From: a virus
Direction: 5' to 3' (one strand)
Length of the DNA: 23,065 bases
IMG/VR virus record: IMGVR_UViG_3300049483_000427
Span: 1 to 23,065 of that record
Part shown: in pieces, positions 1-6,690 of the stretch
Layout of the letters: every line of letters begins with the position of its first letter
Position numbering within the stretch: position 1 is the stretch's first letter
Program-made: the position numbers and the translations under genes
The notes under the pieces: model-generated
The model's database searches: none
What the model saw: the letters and a program-made list of their open reading frames with translations, nothing else
Told to the model about the DNA's origin: nothing

Positions 1-1082
1 GCGGCGGGGAGGACGGATCCGGCGATCGCGTTGAGTTCGATCGCGCGGTTCGCGTCTCCGTCCTCGGCCACGATCGAGGCGAAGCGGCTGATCGCGTTCG
101 ACCAGCGCCACGTGGTGTTACCGGGCGGCATCATTTCGATATCCGCCGAGCGGTAGAGCTTCACGATCGACTCGGCCTCGCCCTTCGACACGCTCTTGGC
201 GAGCGTCTTCACGGCCACGTCCGGATCGATCTCCGTCTCGGCGGCCTTCTTGATGCGCGCCACCGCTCTCTCGGACGCCTCCGGGAGGAGGGCGGCCTTG
301 ACGGCGTCGCCCATCGCGGACACCGTCGCTGCCGTGTCGAGCCGATACGTGCGCTCGGAGAACGCGTCCTCGTCCATGACGCGTCCGAGGTGGATCTCGC
401 GGCGGACGCGCTCCATCGTGGCTCCGTTGACACACATCAGCTCGAGCCAGAAGAAGCTCAGCTCGTTCGCGCCCGACCCGTAGTCGCTGTTCCGCCAGTC
501 GAGGCCGAACACGCCGAACCGCCCCCGAATCGTTTCGAGGACGACGGGACGGATCACGCGGATAGAGGTCCGCACGTCCGTGTATCGCGCCTCGATCGGG
601 ATCCCTCCAACCGCGTTCGCCTCGCGGACGATCCTCTCGGCGAGGGGACGGGAATCGAGACGACGGAACGAGGACGAGAGGATCCCCCGGATCTCCCCTC
701 CCGCCATCCGGACGAGGGAACGTCCTTCCATATGACGCGAAAGCTCGTTGAGGTTGTGAGCCAGGAGAGCGCGTCCCCAGTCGAAGACGTTGAGATCGCG
801 GACGAAGCGCATCGGGACCTCGGAGCGCGCGGCGATCTGGCCGAGGGCGTGATCGTGGAGCGCGATCGGCACCTGCTCGTCGTTCCCCGGTGTCGTCGCC
901 CCAGCGAACGCGAGCGCAATCCCGGACGACGTGTCGCTGAAACGCATCGCCCGGAAGGGCACGAGGGCGTCGTGCGGGTGCTCGGACTCGATCTTGTGAA
1001 GGACCGTCTCGACGTTCTTCGCGGAACGGGCGACGATTTCTTCCATTTTCGCGCGGGCAGAGGCGGGATTCTGAGAAGTCAT
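1..1082 (-). CDS. DUF932 (TIGR03299-like) phage/plasmid protein, C-terminus cut by window edge
   Basis: An open frame runs leftward from ATG at 1082 to the window edge without a stop (360 codons visible). It starts MTSQNPASARAKMEEIV and has a good ribosome site (GGAAGGAG) just upstream. Residues about 73-145 carry the pattern I associate with DUF932 proteins: an 'HALGQIAARSEVP' stretch followed by 'ILSSSFRRLDSRPL' at about 134-147, the family's usual 'aILS..yr.idn..l' block. The family is common on phages and plasmids and its biochemical role is not established. It is the last visible gene of the leftward operon and is separated from the gene before it by a strong hairpin, so its expression may be attenuated. 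The family call rests on motif memory only; coding status is supported by the long open frame, the Shine-Dalgarno site and protein-like composition. Confidence 0.75.
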   Translation of the reverse strand, partial: MTSQNPASARAKMEEIVARSAKNVETVLHKIESEHPHDALVPFRAMRFSDTSSGIALAFAGATTPGNDEQVPIALHDHALGQIAARSEVPMRFVRDLNVFDWGRALLAHNLNELSRHMEGRSLVRMAGGEIRGILSSSFRRLDSRPLAERIVREANAVGGIPIEARYTDVRTSIRVIRPVVLETIRGRFGVFGLDWRNSDYGSGANELSFFWLELMCVNGATMERVRREIHLGRVMDEDAFSERTYRLDTAATVSAMGDAVKAALLPEASERAVARIKKAAETEIDPDVAVKTLAKSVSKGEAESIVKLYRSADIEMMPPGNTTWRWSNAISRFASIVAEDGDANRAIELNAIAGSVLPA

Positions 1083-1109
1083 GGGGTCTCCTTCCATGAT
1101 GGGGAAAAG

Positions 1110-1137
1110 CCCCGGAGGGATCCGCTTCCCTCCGGGG
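1110..1137 (-). terminator. Hairpin terminator or attenuator before the DUF932 gene
   Basis: A perfect 11-bp inverted repeat (CCCCGGAGGGA / TCCCTCCGGGG) surrounds a 6-nt loop. Read on the minus strand the stem is followed by CTTTTCCCC, a short U-run as in intrinsic terminators. It lies after the stop of the 75-aa gene and about 28 bases before the DUF932 start. I see no separate promoter between the hairpin and that gene, so an attenuator that lets some transcription through is as likely as a full stop. Confidence 0.6.
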
Positions 1138-1167
1138 ACGTTGACGGACGAGGGGGAGAACACGTCT

Positions 1168-1395
1168 TCAGAGGACGCGGCCACAACGGATTGCGCCACG
1201 CGACGGGACCGGATGGGGACCCCGAAAGCTGTTCGCGCGGACGCGGATCTCGCGGGTACAGACGGGACAGTGGTAGAGCCAGACCGTGCGCCACGGGGGC
1301 TGGAAGCCTCGCACGCGTTCGCTCCCGGACGGCGTTTCGAGATCGATCACTCCCTCACAGCGCGGGACGATCGCGGGGACGACGACGATCTTCAT
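1168..1395 (-). CDS. Small hypothetical protein with a CPVC knuckle (75 aa)
   Basis: It starts at ATG 1395-1393, which overlaps the stop of the upstream 337-aa gene as ATGA and so suggests translational coupling. The product begins MKIVVVPAIVPRCEG and contains 'YHCPVC' (Cys43, Cys46) with further Cys13 and Cys71, so a small metal-binding knuckle is possible. I do not recognise the family. It is kept because of the coupled start, the gap it fills in the leftward operon, and codons rich in G or C at third positions like its neighbours. The hairpin at 1110-1137 follows its stop. Confidence 0.6.
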   Translation of the reverse strand: MKIVVVPAIVPRCEGVIDLETPSGSERVRGFQPPWRTVWLYHCPVCTREIRVRANSFRGPHPVPSRGAIRCGRVL

Positions 1396-2405
1396 TTCGC
1401 GGCCTTCGTCTCGTTCCAGATTCCCCGGAACCGACCGGGGCCCGCAAAGACCGGCTTCCCGTCGATCATGTAGCCGTGGGAATTGAACGCCCGCCGCGCC
1501 TGCGAGCAGAGACCCTTCGGATTGTCCCTCTTGAACCGCCCGATGAACGACACGATCTGCTCCTCCTTCGGCGTCTCGGCGTTCTTCGGCTTCGCGACCT
1601 TTTCGATCTTCTCGCGGGGAGCCTTCGGGGCCGACGCCGCGCGGGGGGCCTTCTCCGTCTTTCCTTCGGCGCGTCCCTCGAAGCGGTAGCTCGTCGGCAT
1701 TTCGCCCGTGTCGAGCTTCGTCTTCGCGATCTCCCCCTTGAACGGGGACGACTTCGACTTCTTCGCGACGTGCAGCCCCGTCGCGTCCGTGACCTCGACC
1801 CAGGTCACGTGCGCGTCTTCGCCCGTCGCCTTCGCGTCCTCGATGCGGATGAAGCGGCGTCCGTTCTTCGAGGCCGCACTCCAAATCTGTCCCGTCTTCG
1901 GCGTCGGACGGGGGGCGTCCTTCGTGGTGACGGAGGCGGCGATCGCGGCGTCGACCGCCTTCGCGGCCTTCTCGATGGCTTCCTCGGCTGCGACGGCTGC
2001 GATCTTCGGCTGCTTCGAGAGGGCCACGCGAGCGATCGCGTCCTCGGCCTTCTTCACGGCCACGTCGGCCTTCTTCCCTGCGTCCGTCTTCGGGAGGACG
2101 GGCGTCTTCGCGGCCTTCTTTTCGAGCGACGCGGCCATGCGCGCGGCGAGGCCGTTGTCGTTCTTCATCGCGGCCTGGCGTTCGGCCTTCGTCTTCTTCG
2201 TCTTCTTCTCGGAGCCGTGGACGGGAGACGTGGCGGGCGTGTGCTGGGCGGGATGGGTAGCGGACATGGGATTCTCCTTCTTCTTGTTCGAGGCGTTGAC
2301 GTTCTTCGCCCATTCGGCGGCGATCGCCGCTTCCTGTGCGGGTGACAGACGAGAGGCGGCCCGGAGGCCCACCTCGAAATCATCGAGCCAGTCGCGTTGA
2401 CGCAT
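1392..2405 (-). CDS. Lys/Ala-rich hypothetical protein with small C-terminal domains (337 aa)
   Basis: It starts at ATG 2405 behind GAGAGGAGGC. The product has four parts: an N-terminal segment 'MRQRDWLDDFEVGL' (1-46); a low-complexity Lys/Ala-rich stretch (about 66-160) resembling histone-H1-like tails; a region around 170-245 starting 'TGQIWSAASKNGRRFIRI' that looks like a small beta-rich phage domain; and a C-terminal segment (283-337) with 'GLCSQARRAFNSHGYMIDGKPVF'. The positive charge suggests nucleic-acid contact, which is inference. A second in-frame ATG at 2267 has an even better ribosome site (AAGAAGGAG, suitable spacing), so a 291-aa form starting MSATHPAQ may be made instead or as well. 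Function unknown. Confidence 0.75.
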   Translation of the reverse strand: MRQRDWLDDFEVGLRAASRLSPAQEAAIAAEWAKNVNASNKKKENPMSATHPAQHTPATSPVHGSEKKTKKTKAERQAAMKNDNGLAARMAASLEKKAAKTPVLPKTDAGKKADVAVKKAEDAIARVALSKQPKIAAVAAEEAIEKAAKAVDAAIAASVTTKDAPRPTPKTGQIWSAASKNGRRFIRIEDAKATGEDAHVTWVEVTDATGLHVAKKSKSSPFKGEIAKTKLDTGEMPTSYRFEGRAEGKTEKAPRAASAPKAPREKIEKVAKPKNAETPKEEQIVSFIGRFKRDNPKGLCSQARRAFNSHGYMIDGKPVFAGPGRFRGIWNETKAAK

Positions 2406-2419
2406 GGGGGTGCCTCCTC

Positions 2420-2692
2420 TCAGCCGTGGAAGACTTGTTCGGACCCCCCGCAGCGCGAGCAGAAGATCGTTTCGCCTCCGCTCTCCTCATCCCATGCGTC
2501 CGTCTCCGAGGAGAGGTCGTGGCCGGAGAGGGAGCAGCGGAGGACGCGGTAGAGGGAGAGGAGGAAATAGAAGACCGCCGAACGGGGGCGGGACGTGGGG
2601 GATCCGGGATAGCCGTCGCCCATGAAGCCCGCCGCGTCATATGCGGCGTCCATCTTGGCGAGATCCCAGTAGCCGCGAAGATCGATCTTCAT
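2420..2692 (-). CDS. Small zinc-ribbon-like hypothetical protein (90 aa)
   Basis: It starts at ATG 2692 with GGAGGT seven bases upstream. It begins MKIDLRGYWDLAKMDAAYDAAG. The second half has a hydrophobic segment (about 39-51, 'AVFYFLLSLYRVL') and then Cys53, His58, Cys78 and Cys81 ('RCSLSGHD' and 'FCSRCG'). This is a C-x4-H ... C-x2-C arrangement often seen in short phage zinc-binding proteins. It lies between the 47-aa and 337-aa genes with short gaps, so it is part of one leftward transcript. No specific function is recognised. Confidence 0.65.
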   Translation of the reverse strand: MKIDLRGYWDLAKMDAAYDAAGFMGDGYPGSPTSRPRSAVFYFLLSLYRVLRCSLSGHDLSSETDAWDEESGGETIFCSRCGGSEQVFHG

Positions 2693-2695
2693 CGT

Positions 2696-2839
2696 TTACC
2701 TCCAGAAGATCGCGCCCGTCGCGACGCGTGCGACGAACGCCGTGTAAATGGACCACCACGGCTCGACCGCGAGGTCCGGCTGGCGGCGCAGGAATGTCGG
2801 GATGTCGAGCAGGCGAATGTAGCGTTCCGGGGGGATCAT
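2696..2839 (-). CDS. Very small hypothetical protein (47 aa)
   Basis: ATG at 2839-2837 overlaps the stop of the upstream 99-aa gene (ATGA), and the reading ends with TAA at 2698-2696, four bases before the next gene. The product starts MIPPERYIRLLDIPTFLRR and ends with a hydrophobic stretch 'AFVARVATGAIFW', so it could sit at a membrane. It is too short for family assignment. Support comes from coupling to both neighbours and from the absence of any other use for this stretch. Confidence 0.5.
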   Translation of the reverse strand: MIPPERYIRLLDIPTFLRRQPDLAVEPWWSIYTAFVARVATGAIFWR

Positions 2840-3135
2840 GGGAGTGTCGGGTAGACGGGAAACGCGTTCTCGTCGCACGGCCCGACGTGGGGAGCGTCGG
2901 TGCAGTTCGGGCATTCCTGTCCGTGCGCGCGGCGGGTGATCTCGATGTCGAAGCACGAGCCATCGGCGAAAAGAACCTGAAGCCCCGGAACATCGCGCAC
3001 GTTGTCGCCGATGAGAAGGACCGTCTCGACGTTCTTCCCGAGGAGACGGTCCGGGAGGATGCGCTGCAGATGCGTCGCGAGGAGGAATGAGGCGATCTTG
3101 TCGCGTCGGTCCAGATGGTCGAGGGGGATAGACAT
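2836..3135 (-). CDS. Hypothetical protein with Cys/His C-terminus (99 aa), first gene of leftward operon
   Basis: I choose ATG 3135 because GAAGGAGAG lies just upstream. The frame stays open further upstream, but that part reads through the leftward promoter. The product begins MSIPLDHLDRRDKIASFLLA. It has a beta-like centre (about 38-69, 'TVLLIGDNVRD' and 'LQVLFADGSCFDIEI') and a possible metal site near the end: His71, Cys75, Cys78, His83, Cys87. It is the first gene after the leftward promoter at 3334-3363, with a leader of about 190 bases. Family not recognised. Confidence 0.65.
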   Translation of the reverse strand: MSIPLDHLDRRDKIASFLLATHLQRILPDRLLGKNVETVLLIGDNVRDVPGLQVLFADGSCFDIEITRRAHGQECPNCTDAPHVGPCDENAFPVYPTLP

Positions 3136-3333
3136 CTTGCTCTCCTTCAGGATGGGGACGTGGGGGGATCCCTCCCCGCGAGGAGGAGGGGGTGTTGTTA
3201 CGGGATTGTCTCGGCGCGTCTCGCTGCCCATCGCGGAGGCTGGCGGCCGCGCCGGTGAAATGTCTTTGGACGTTTCTTTGGCTCGTCGGGCCGCTGCGGG
3301 GGGGACTGGGGGGATGTCGTTCTCTATGGGAAG

Positions 3334-3363
3334 AATATAGAAGACCCCCTCTCCCATTGTCAA
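3334..3363 (-). promoter_or_regulatory. Leftward sigma-70-like promoter
   Basis: On the minus strand TTGACA (3363-3358) is a perfect -35 box and TATATT (3339-3334) is a 5/6 match to the -10 box, with an 18-base spacer. AT-rich boxes like these stand out in otherwise GC-rich DNA. Transcription would start near 3327 and run into the 99-aa gene and the rest of the leftward operon. Confidence 0.75.
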
Positions 3364-3414
3364 ACCCTCCAAATCCCCTACTCTGACGGGCACTCGGCGG
3401 AATTCCGTCCCCCC

Positions 3415-3443
3415 TTGATAGTTCCCCGGGGGGGATCTATCCT
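3415..3443 (+). promoter_or_regulatory. Rightward sigma-70-like promoter
   Basis: TTGATA (3415-3420) and TATCCT (3438-3443) are separated by exactly 17 bases. Expected start is near 3450, giving a short leader of about 50 bases with AGAAGGAGA before the ATG at 3501. It faces away from the leftward promoter, with the two -35 boxes about 50 bases apart, so one regulator could control both. Confidence 0.7.
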
Positions 3444-3500
3444 CTCCCCGGATTCCCCATCGCGACGAAATCTCAAGGGGAATTCCAGAAGGAGACGACG

Positions 3501-3899
3501 ATGCGAAATAAGGTCAAGGTGTTTCGGCCACGAATCCGGAAAGGGGATCGGGTGATCGATCGCGAGGAGGCGGAACGGATTCGGATCGACCGCGAGGATC
3601 TCCTCGCAGCGAGGAATCGTCTCGCGATCCTCGAAGCGACGATTCGAAACTATGGGCTCGACGCCGAGAAGATCCGGAAGGAGAACGTCGAACTGAGGCG
3701 ACGCGCCGAGGATGCTGAATTCCTCGTCAAGCGGGACGAGAGGGATCGGGGGGAACGCGACGCCGCGCTTCGTGGCGCCAACGAGCGGCTGCAGGAGCTG
3801 CACTCGAAGCTCCGCGAAAGAGAGAACGCGATCCTGGCCGTGGCGATCACTCTCGGGGAAAAGAAGCTCCTCGAATCCTTCGCGACGACGGGACGGTGA
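3501..3899 (+). CDS. Coiled-coil hypothetical protein (132 aa)
   Basis: It starts at ATG 3501 behind AGAAGGAGACGACG and is the first gene after the rightward promoter. The product is very rich in Arg and Glu. From about residue 29 to 115 it shows repeated heptad-like spacing of Leu/Ile/Ala, with segments such as 'EDLLAARNRLAILEAT' and 'ERLQELHSKLRERENAIL', so I expect a long coiled coil. No enzyme motif is seen. First-gene position suggests an early function, but that is position-based inference. Confidence 0.65.
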   Translation: MRNKVKVFRPRIRKGDRVIDREEAERIRIDREDLLAARNRLAILEATIRNYGLDAEKIRKENVELRRRAEDAEFLVKRDERDRGERDAALRGANERLQELHSKLRERENAILAVAITLGEKKLLESFATTGR

Positions 3900-3902
3900 G
3901 TC

Positions 3903-4190
3903 GTGAAGCAAAAATCAAGGAACAGATCCCGCCCGAAAGTGTCCCCCGTCAAGAAGGAAACCCGGGACGATGAGGTAGAGGATTCGATAATCCGAGAACT
4001 ACTGGCGAAGTATCCGGCAACCGAAGCGCGTGTACTGTTGCTCGAAACCGGACTCGCGATGGCAGCCGTCGGAAACGGATGGACGAAGGCCGATCGTCTC
4101 ATGATTTGCCTGAGCCTCCTCGCGGCCGACGTCTCTCCGGATCCCCCGCTCGGAGTAGTGGAGTACATGACCCGATGCGGGGCCGTGTGA
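3903..4190 (+). CDS. Small hypothetical protein (95 aa)
   Basis: The GTG start at 3903 lies three bases after the previous stop; there is no strong ribosome site, so it probably depends on coupling. The N-terminus is basic (MKQKSRNRSRPK) and the rest is helix-like, with hydrophobic segments near 43-59 and 65-75. No family is recognised. A long open frame exists on the opposite strand here, but this strand has the operon context and the gene-like codon pattern. Confidence 0.55.
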   Translation: MKQKSRNRSRPKVSPVKKETRDDEVEDSIIRELLAKYPATEARVLLLETGLAMAAVGNGWTKADRLMICLSLLAADVSPDPPLGVVEYMTRCGAV

Positions 4191-4201
4191 AAGAACAACC
4201 G

Positions 4202-4230
4202 TTGACGAAATCTCTTCCACGGGATAAGAC
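4202..4230 (+). promoter_or_regulatory. Weak promoter candidate before the recombination genes
   Basis: TTGACG (4202-4207) is a 5/6 -35 match, followed after 17 bases by TAAGAC (4225-4230), a poor -10 match. It lies in the only gap of note (4191-4268) in the early rightward block. It could boost the downstream recombination genes, but evidence is slight. Confidence 0.25.
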
Positions 4231-4268
4231 GAAGAAGGGGGAAGGAACAATGAAGAAGGAGGGACATC

Positions 4269-4541
4269 ATGAAGAAGAAGACTCATCGGAAACGCCCCGG
4301 GCGGATACCCGATCGCACGGGACCACGGCTGATGGAGGTCCGCCTCGGCGACGAGCGGATCAGGGGGCTCAAGACGCGGGCCGTATACGAAACGACGATC
4401 AACCGACTCCGGGGAATCAAACTGCGAGTGTTCCCCGCGGAAATCGTGCGCCGCGCCGTGGACGAGTATCTCGAACGGAATCCCCCGCGCCCGGAGGACG
4501 CGATCACGGCGGCGATGGAGCAGGTCGCGACGGTACCCTGA
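4269..4541 (+). CDS. Small basic hypothetical protein upstream of the exonuclease (90 aa)
   Basis: ATG at 4269 follows AAGAAGGAGGGACATC. The product starts MKKKTHRKRPGRIPDRTG and contains 'RGIKLRVFPAEIVRRAVDEYLERNP', a helix-rich segment that could be a small DNA-binding fold of ribbon-helix-helix or similar type (inference). Another ATG at 4250 with its own ribosome site opens the frame used by the downstream exonuclease, but translation of that frame across 4250-4537 gives low-complexity Arg/Gly/Pro text, so I take the 4269 frame as the real gene. Its TGA at 4539-4541 overlaps the CTG that begins the exonuclease frame. Confidence 0.6.
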   Translation: MKKKTHRKRPGRIPDRTGPRLMEVRLGDERIRGLKTRAVYETTINRLRGIKLRVFPAEIVRRAVDEYLERNPPRPEDAITAAMEQVATVP

Positions 4542-5560
4542 CCGTCTGGCTCCCGGATCGGGGCCGGGATTTCCACGCCGACCGCAAGCGCTTCATCGGA
4601 GGCTCGGACATCGCCCCGCTCCTGGGCGTGTCGAAATACCGCACGCCCTTCGACGTGTGGGCCGAGAAATCGGGCCTCGTCACTCCCCGCAAGCCAGAGG
4701 ACGAGTCCGACGAAATGGCGGCGGGGAGATTCCTCGAGCCGTTCATCCGCGACCGCTTTGAAATGAAGACCGGGCTCGTCCTCAAGCGGGTACCGGTCCT
4801 CGTCCGGAAGGGGACGATTCTCGGCGGACATCCGGACGATCTCGCCTGTCAGAAGGGAATCAAGGAGCCGTTCGCAGTCTTCGAGGCGAAGACGCGATCA
4901 CCCTATCTCCGGAATCTTTGGGGGGACGAGGGAAGCGACGCGATCCCGGACGACGAAATGGCCCAGGTGCAGTTTTATATGCACCTGACGGGACTCTCCG
5001 TCGCCTACGTGGCGGCTCTCTTCGACCGCATGCTCTCGATTTTTCGCGTCGCACGGGATCAGGAATTTGGGGAGATCGCCGAGGCCGCCGCCGAGAAATT
5101 CTGGCGCGACTATGTCGAAACCGGAACCCCACCCCCTCTTCGCGGGATGCACGTTGACGCGTACATCAAGCGAAAATTCCCTCGCGCATTGAATCCCGAG
5201 CGCGAACCGACACCCGAGGAACGCGAGCTGGTCGCAAAGATTCAAGACGCCACCGCGGCGCAGAAGGCCGCGGAGGCGGCGTGGAATCAGGCCCGCAACG
5301 AACTGAAGATGAGGATCGGAGACGCGGCGGGTTTGAAAGCCCCCGGCCTGTCCGTCTATTTCCGCGAGAGGAGCGGGCGGCGCACCGTGGACACCGACGC
5401 CCTCCTGACCGCGATCAAGAACGAAATTGCAATCTCTCTCGCCACAGAACACGCCGCACCACTCATCGAGAAGGTCGATCGTTACCGCCTCGAATTCACG
5501 AAGACCGGGGAGCCCTTCCGGGAACTCCGGATCTATCCAGCGAAAGGAGATCTCGAATGA
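4538..5560 (+). CDS. YqaJ-type viral recombinase / 5'-3' exonuclease (lambda Exo family)
   Basis: The conserved core of a YqaJ exonuclease is clear. Residues, numbered from the CTG at 4538: 'RFIGGSDIAPLLG' (18-30), Glu67 in 'GRFLEPFI', 'GGHPDD' with Asp100/101, 'FEAKT' with Glu116 and Lys118, and 'AQVQFYMHL' (142-150). These are the catalytic E...D...E-x-K...Q set of the PD-(D/E)XK exonuclease fold. Such enzymes resect double-stranded ends so that a partner annealing protein can recombine single strands; the likely partner follows with an ATGA overlap. The start is odd: no ATG, GTG or TTG lies in frame between the preceding gene's body and the conserved block. CTG 4538, overlapping the previous stop as CTGA, is my best guess. 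Alternatives are the in-frame ATG at 4250 (adding about 96 poor-quality residues) or a frameshift fusion with the previous gene. Function call is firm; start is not. Confidence 0.88.
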   Translation: MTVWLPDRGRDFHADRKRFIGGSDIAPLLGVSKYRTPFDVWAEKSGLVTPRKPEDESDEMAAGRFLEPFIRDRFEMKTGLVLKRVPVLVRKGTILGGHPDDLACQKGIKEPFAVFEAKTRSPYLRNLWGDEGSDAIPDDEMAQVQFYMHLTGLSVAYVAALFDRMLSIFRVARDQEFGEIAEAAAEKFWRDYVETGTPPPLRGMHVDAYIKRKFPRALNPEREPTPEERELVAKIQDATAAQKAAEAAWNQARNELKMRIGDAAGLKAPGLSVYFRERSGRRTVDTDALLTAIKNEIAISLATEHAAPLIEKVDRYRLEFTKTGEPFRELRIYPAKGDLE

Positions 5561-6687
5561 ACACCCGCAAGCCCGCCACTCCCCCTCCGGACGATCCCTC
5601 CGACCCCCTCTTCGGTCCCGCGCCGAAGATCGGGAAGCTATCCGGGGCCGCCCGCCCTCCGCGTTCGTCACGAGAACCGGGAGACGACGAGGACGAGGTC
5701 CCCGAGACACCGCGCGAAACGCCGCGTTTCGTTGACGTGGCGATTGTGAAGGCGACCCCGGAATCCCCTCACGACACGGTCACGACGAACGAGAAGACGG
5801 GATCTCTCGCGCGCGGCCCGCTCGGGGACGTGGCCGAATATGGGCGCGAGTCCGTGGCCGTCGCGGCCCAGGTGAAGGCGATGATGCAGGGGCGGATAGT
5901 GCAGGCCCTTCAGCGTCCGCGTTCCGTCGAAGACGCCCGCGTGTCAATCCTCCGGGAATGCAAGCGGACGGCCTTCGCCAAGGCCGCCATCTACAAGAAG
6001 CCGGTCGGAGGGAACACGATCGAGGGTCTCTCTATCCGTTTCGCCGAGACCGCCCTCCGTCTTTGGGGAAACGTCGCCTCGGAATCGATCGGGCTCTTTG
6101 ACGACGACACGAAAAAGACGGTGAGGATTCTCGTCGTGGATCTCGAAACGAACACCTGGCACGCACGCGACGTGACCATTCTGAAGCGGATAGAACGGAA
6201 GCAGCTACGCCGCGGACAGACGGCGCTCGGGCAGCGCGTGAACTCCTACGGAGACGTGGTCTTCGACGTGGAGGCGACGGAGGACGAAATGGCGACGAAG
6301 GAGGCAAACGTCCGCTCGAAGGTACTCCGCAACGAGGGACTCCGTCTCATCCCGGCCGACATCCTCGACGAAGCGCGATTGCTCTGCAAGGCGACCCTTC
6401 GCGCCGAGGTGAACGCCGATCCCGACGCGGCCAGGAAATCGGTCGCGGACGCGTTCGCCGAGCTTGGCGTGAGACCGTCCGATCTCGCACAGTTTCTCGG
6501 ATGCGAGATCGCTCAGGCCTCTCCCTCGCAGATCGCGGATCTCCGGACGTGGTACACGTCGGTGCGGGACGGGGACACGACGTGGCAGGAGATCCTCGCC
6601 GCCCGCGTGAACGACCTCTCGCCGGATTCCGACGAAGCACCCGGGCCGAGCGCCGTGGCCCGTCTCAAGGCGCGGATCAAGGGGTGA
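5557..6687 (+). CDS. RecT/ERF-like single-strand annealing protein
   Basis: The ATG at 5557 overlaps the exonuclease stop and has AAAGGAG upstream. The first 90 residues are Pro/Asp/Glu-rich and probably disordered. The core contains 'GGNTIEGLSIRFAETALRLWGNV' spread over about 151-173, 'VVDLETNTW' at 193-201 and 'SKVLRNEGLRLIPADILDEARLLC' over 254-277. I associate this order (GG.T.EGpSiRlAE...WGN, DlETN, RN...IPa.i..EA...C) with a phage family of single-strand annealing or recombination proteins found beside YqaJ nucleases. The role would be to coat and anneal the strands exposed by the exonuclease. The residual doubt is which annealing superfamily it belongs to. Confidence 0.7.
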   Translation: MNTRKPATPPPDDPSDPLFGPAPKIGKLSGAARPPRSSREPGDDEDEVPETPRETPRFVDVAIVKATPESPHDTVTTNEKTGSLARGPLGDVAEYGRESVAVAAQVKAMMQGRIVQALQRPRSVEDARVSILRECKRTAFAKAAIYKKPVGGNTIEGLSIRFAETALRLWGNVASESIGLFDDDTKKTVRILVVDLETNTWHARDVTILKRIERKQLRRGQTALGQRVNSYGDVVFDVEATEDEMATKEANVRSKVLRNEGLRLIPADILDEARLLCKATLRAEVNADPDAARKSVADAFAELGVRPSDLAQFLGCEIAQASPSQIADLRTWYTSVRDGDTTWQEILAARVNDLSPDSDEAPGPSAVARLKARIKG

Positions 6688-6690
6688 CCT

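Larger units (their letters stand above)
3136..3500. other. Divergent control region between the two operons
   Basis: About 365 bases hold no gene I trust. The right half carries a leftward promoter (3334-3363) and a rightward promoter (3415-3443), with a perfect palindrome CGGAATTCCG at 3398-3407 between them. A second GGAATTCC lies at 3479-3486, just before the first rightward gene; the pair flanks the rightward promoter and could bind a repressor (weak inference, since this 8-mer also occurs inside genes). The left half (3136-3330) would be a long untranslated leader of the leftward transcript. It is GC-rich, with a possible weak hairpin near 3168-3190, and I see no known riboswitch in it. 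Confidence 0.6.

Noticed and set aside
390-2345. 651-codon open frame on the plus strand
   Set aside because: It lies opposite the DUF932 and Lys/Ala-rich genes, reads as Arg/Gly/Leu low-complexity text, crosses several gene boundaries and the hairpin, and has no ribosome site. In high-GC DNA such mirror frames are expected.
3168-3190. Hairpin CCCTCC...GGAGGG as a terminator
   Set aside because: Short stem, large loop and no U-run on either strand.
3136-3330. preQ1/preQ0-type riboswitch in the leftward leader
   Set aside because: Considered because of the deazaguanine genes, but the leader lacks the compact A-rich tail and short stem of preQ1 aptamers, and it faces the other operon.
3650-4270. 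206-codon open frame on the minus strand
   Set aside because: Its translation is Ser/Arg/Phe-rich with no motif, and the plus-strand genes here have a promoter, ribosome site and consistent operon direction.
4079-4537. Upstream extension of the exonuclease frame to an ATG at 4079 or 4250
   Set aside because: The extension translates to unstructured Arg/Gly/Pro/Asp text and overlaps genes with better coding features, though ATG 4250 does have a ribosome site, so it is kept only as an alternative start.
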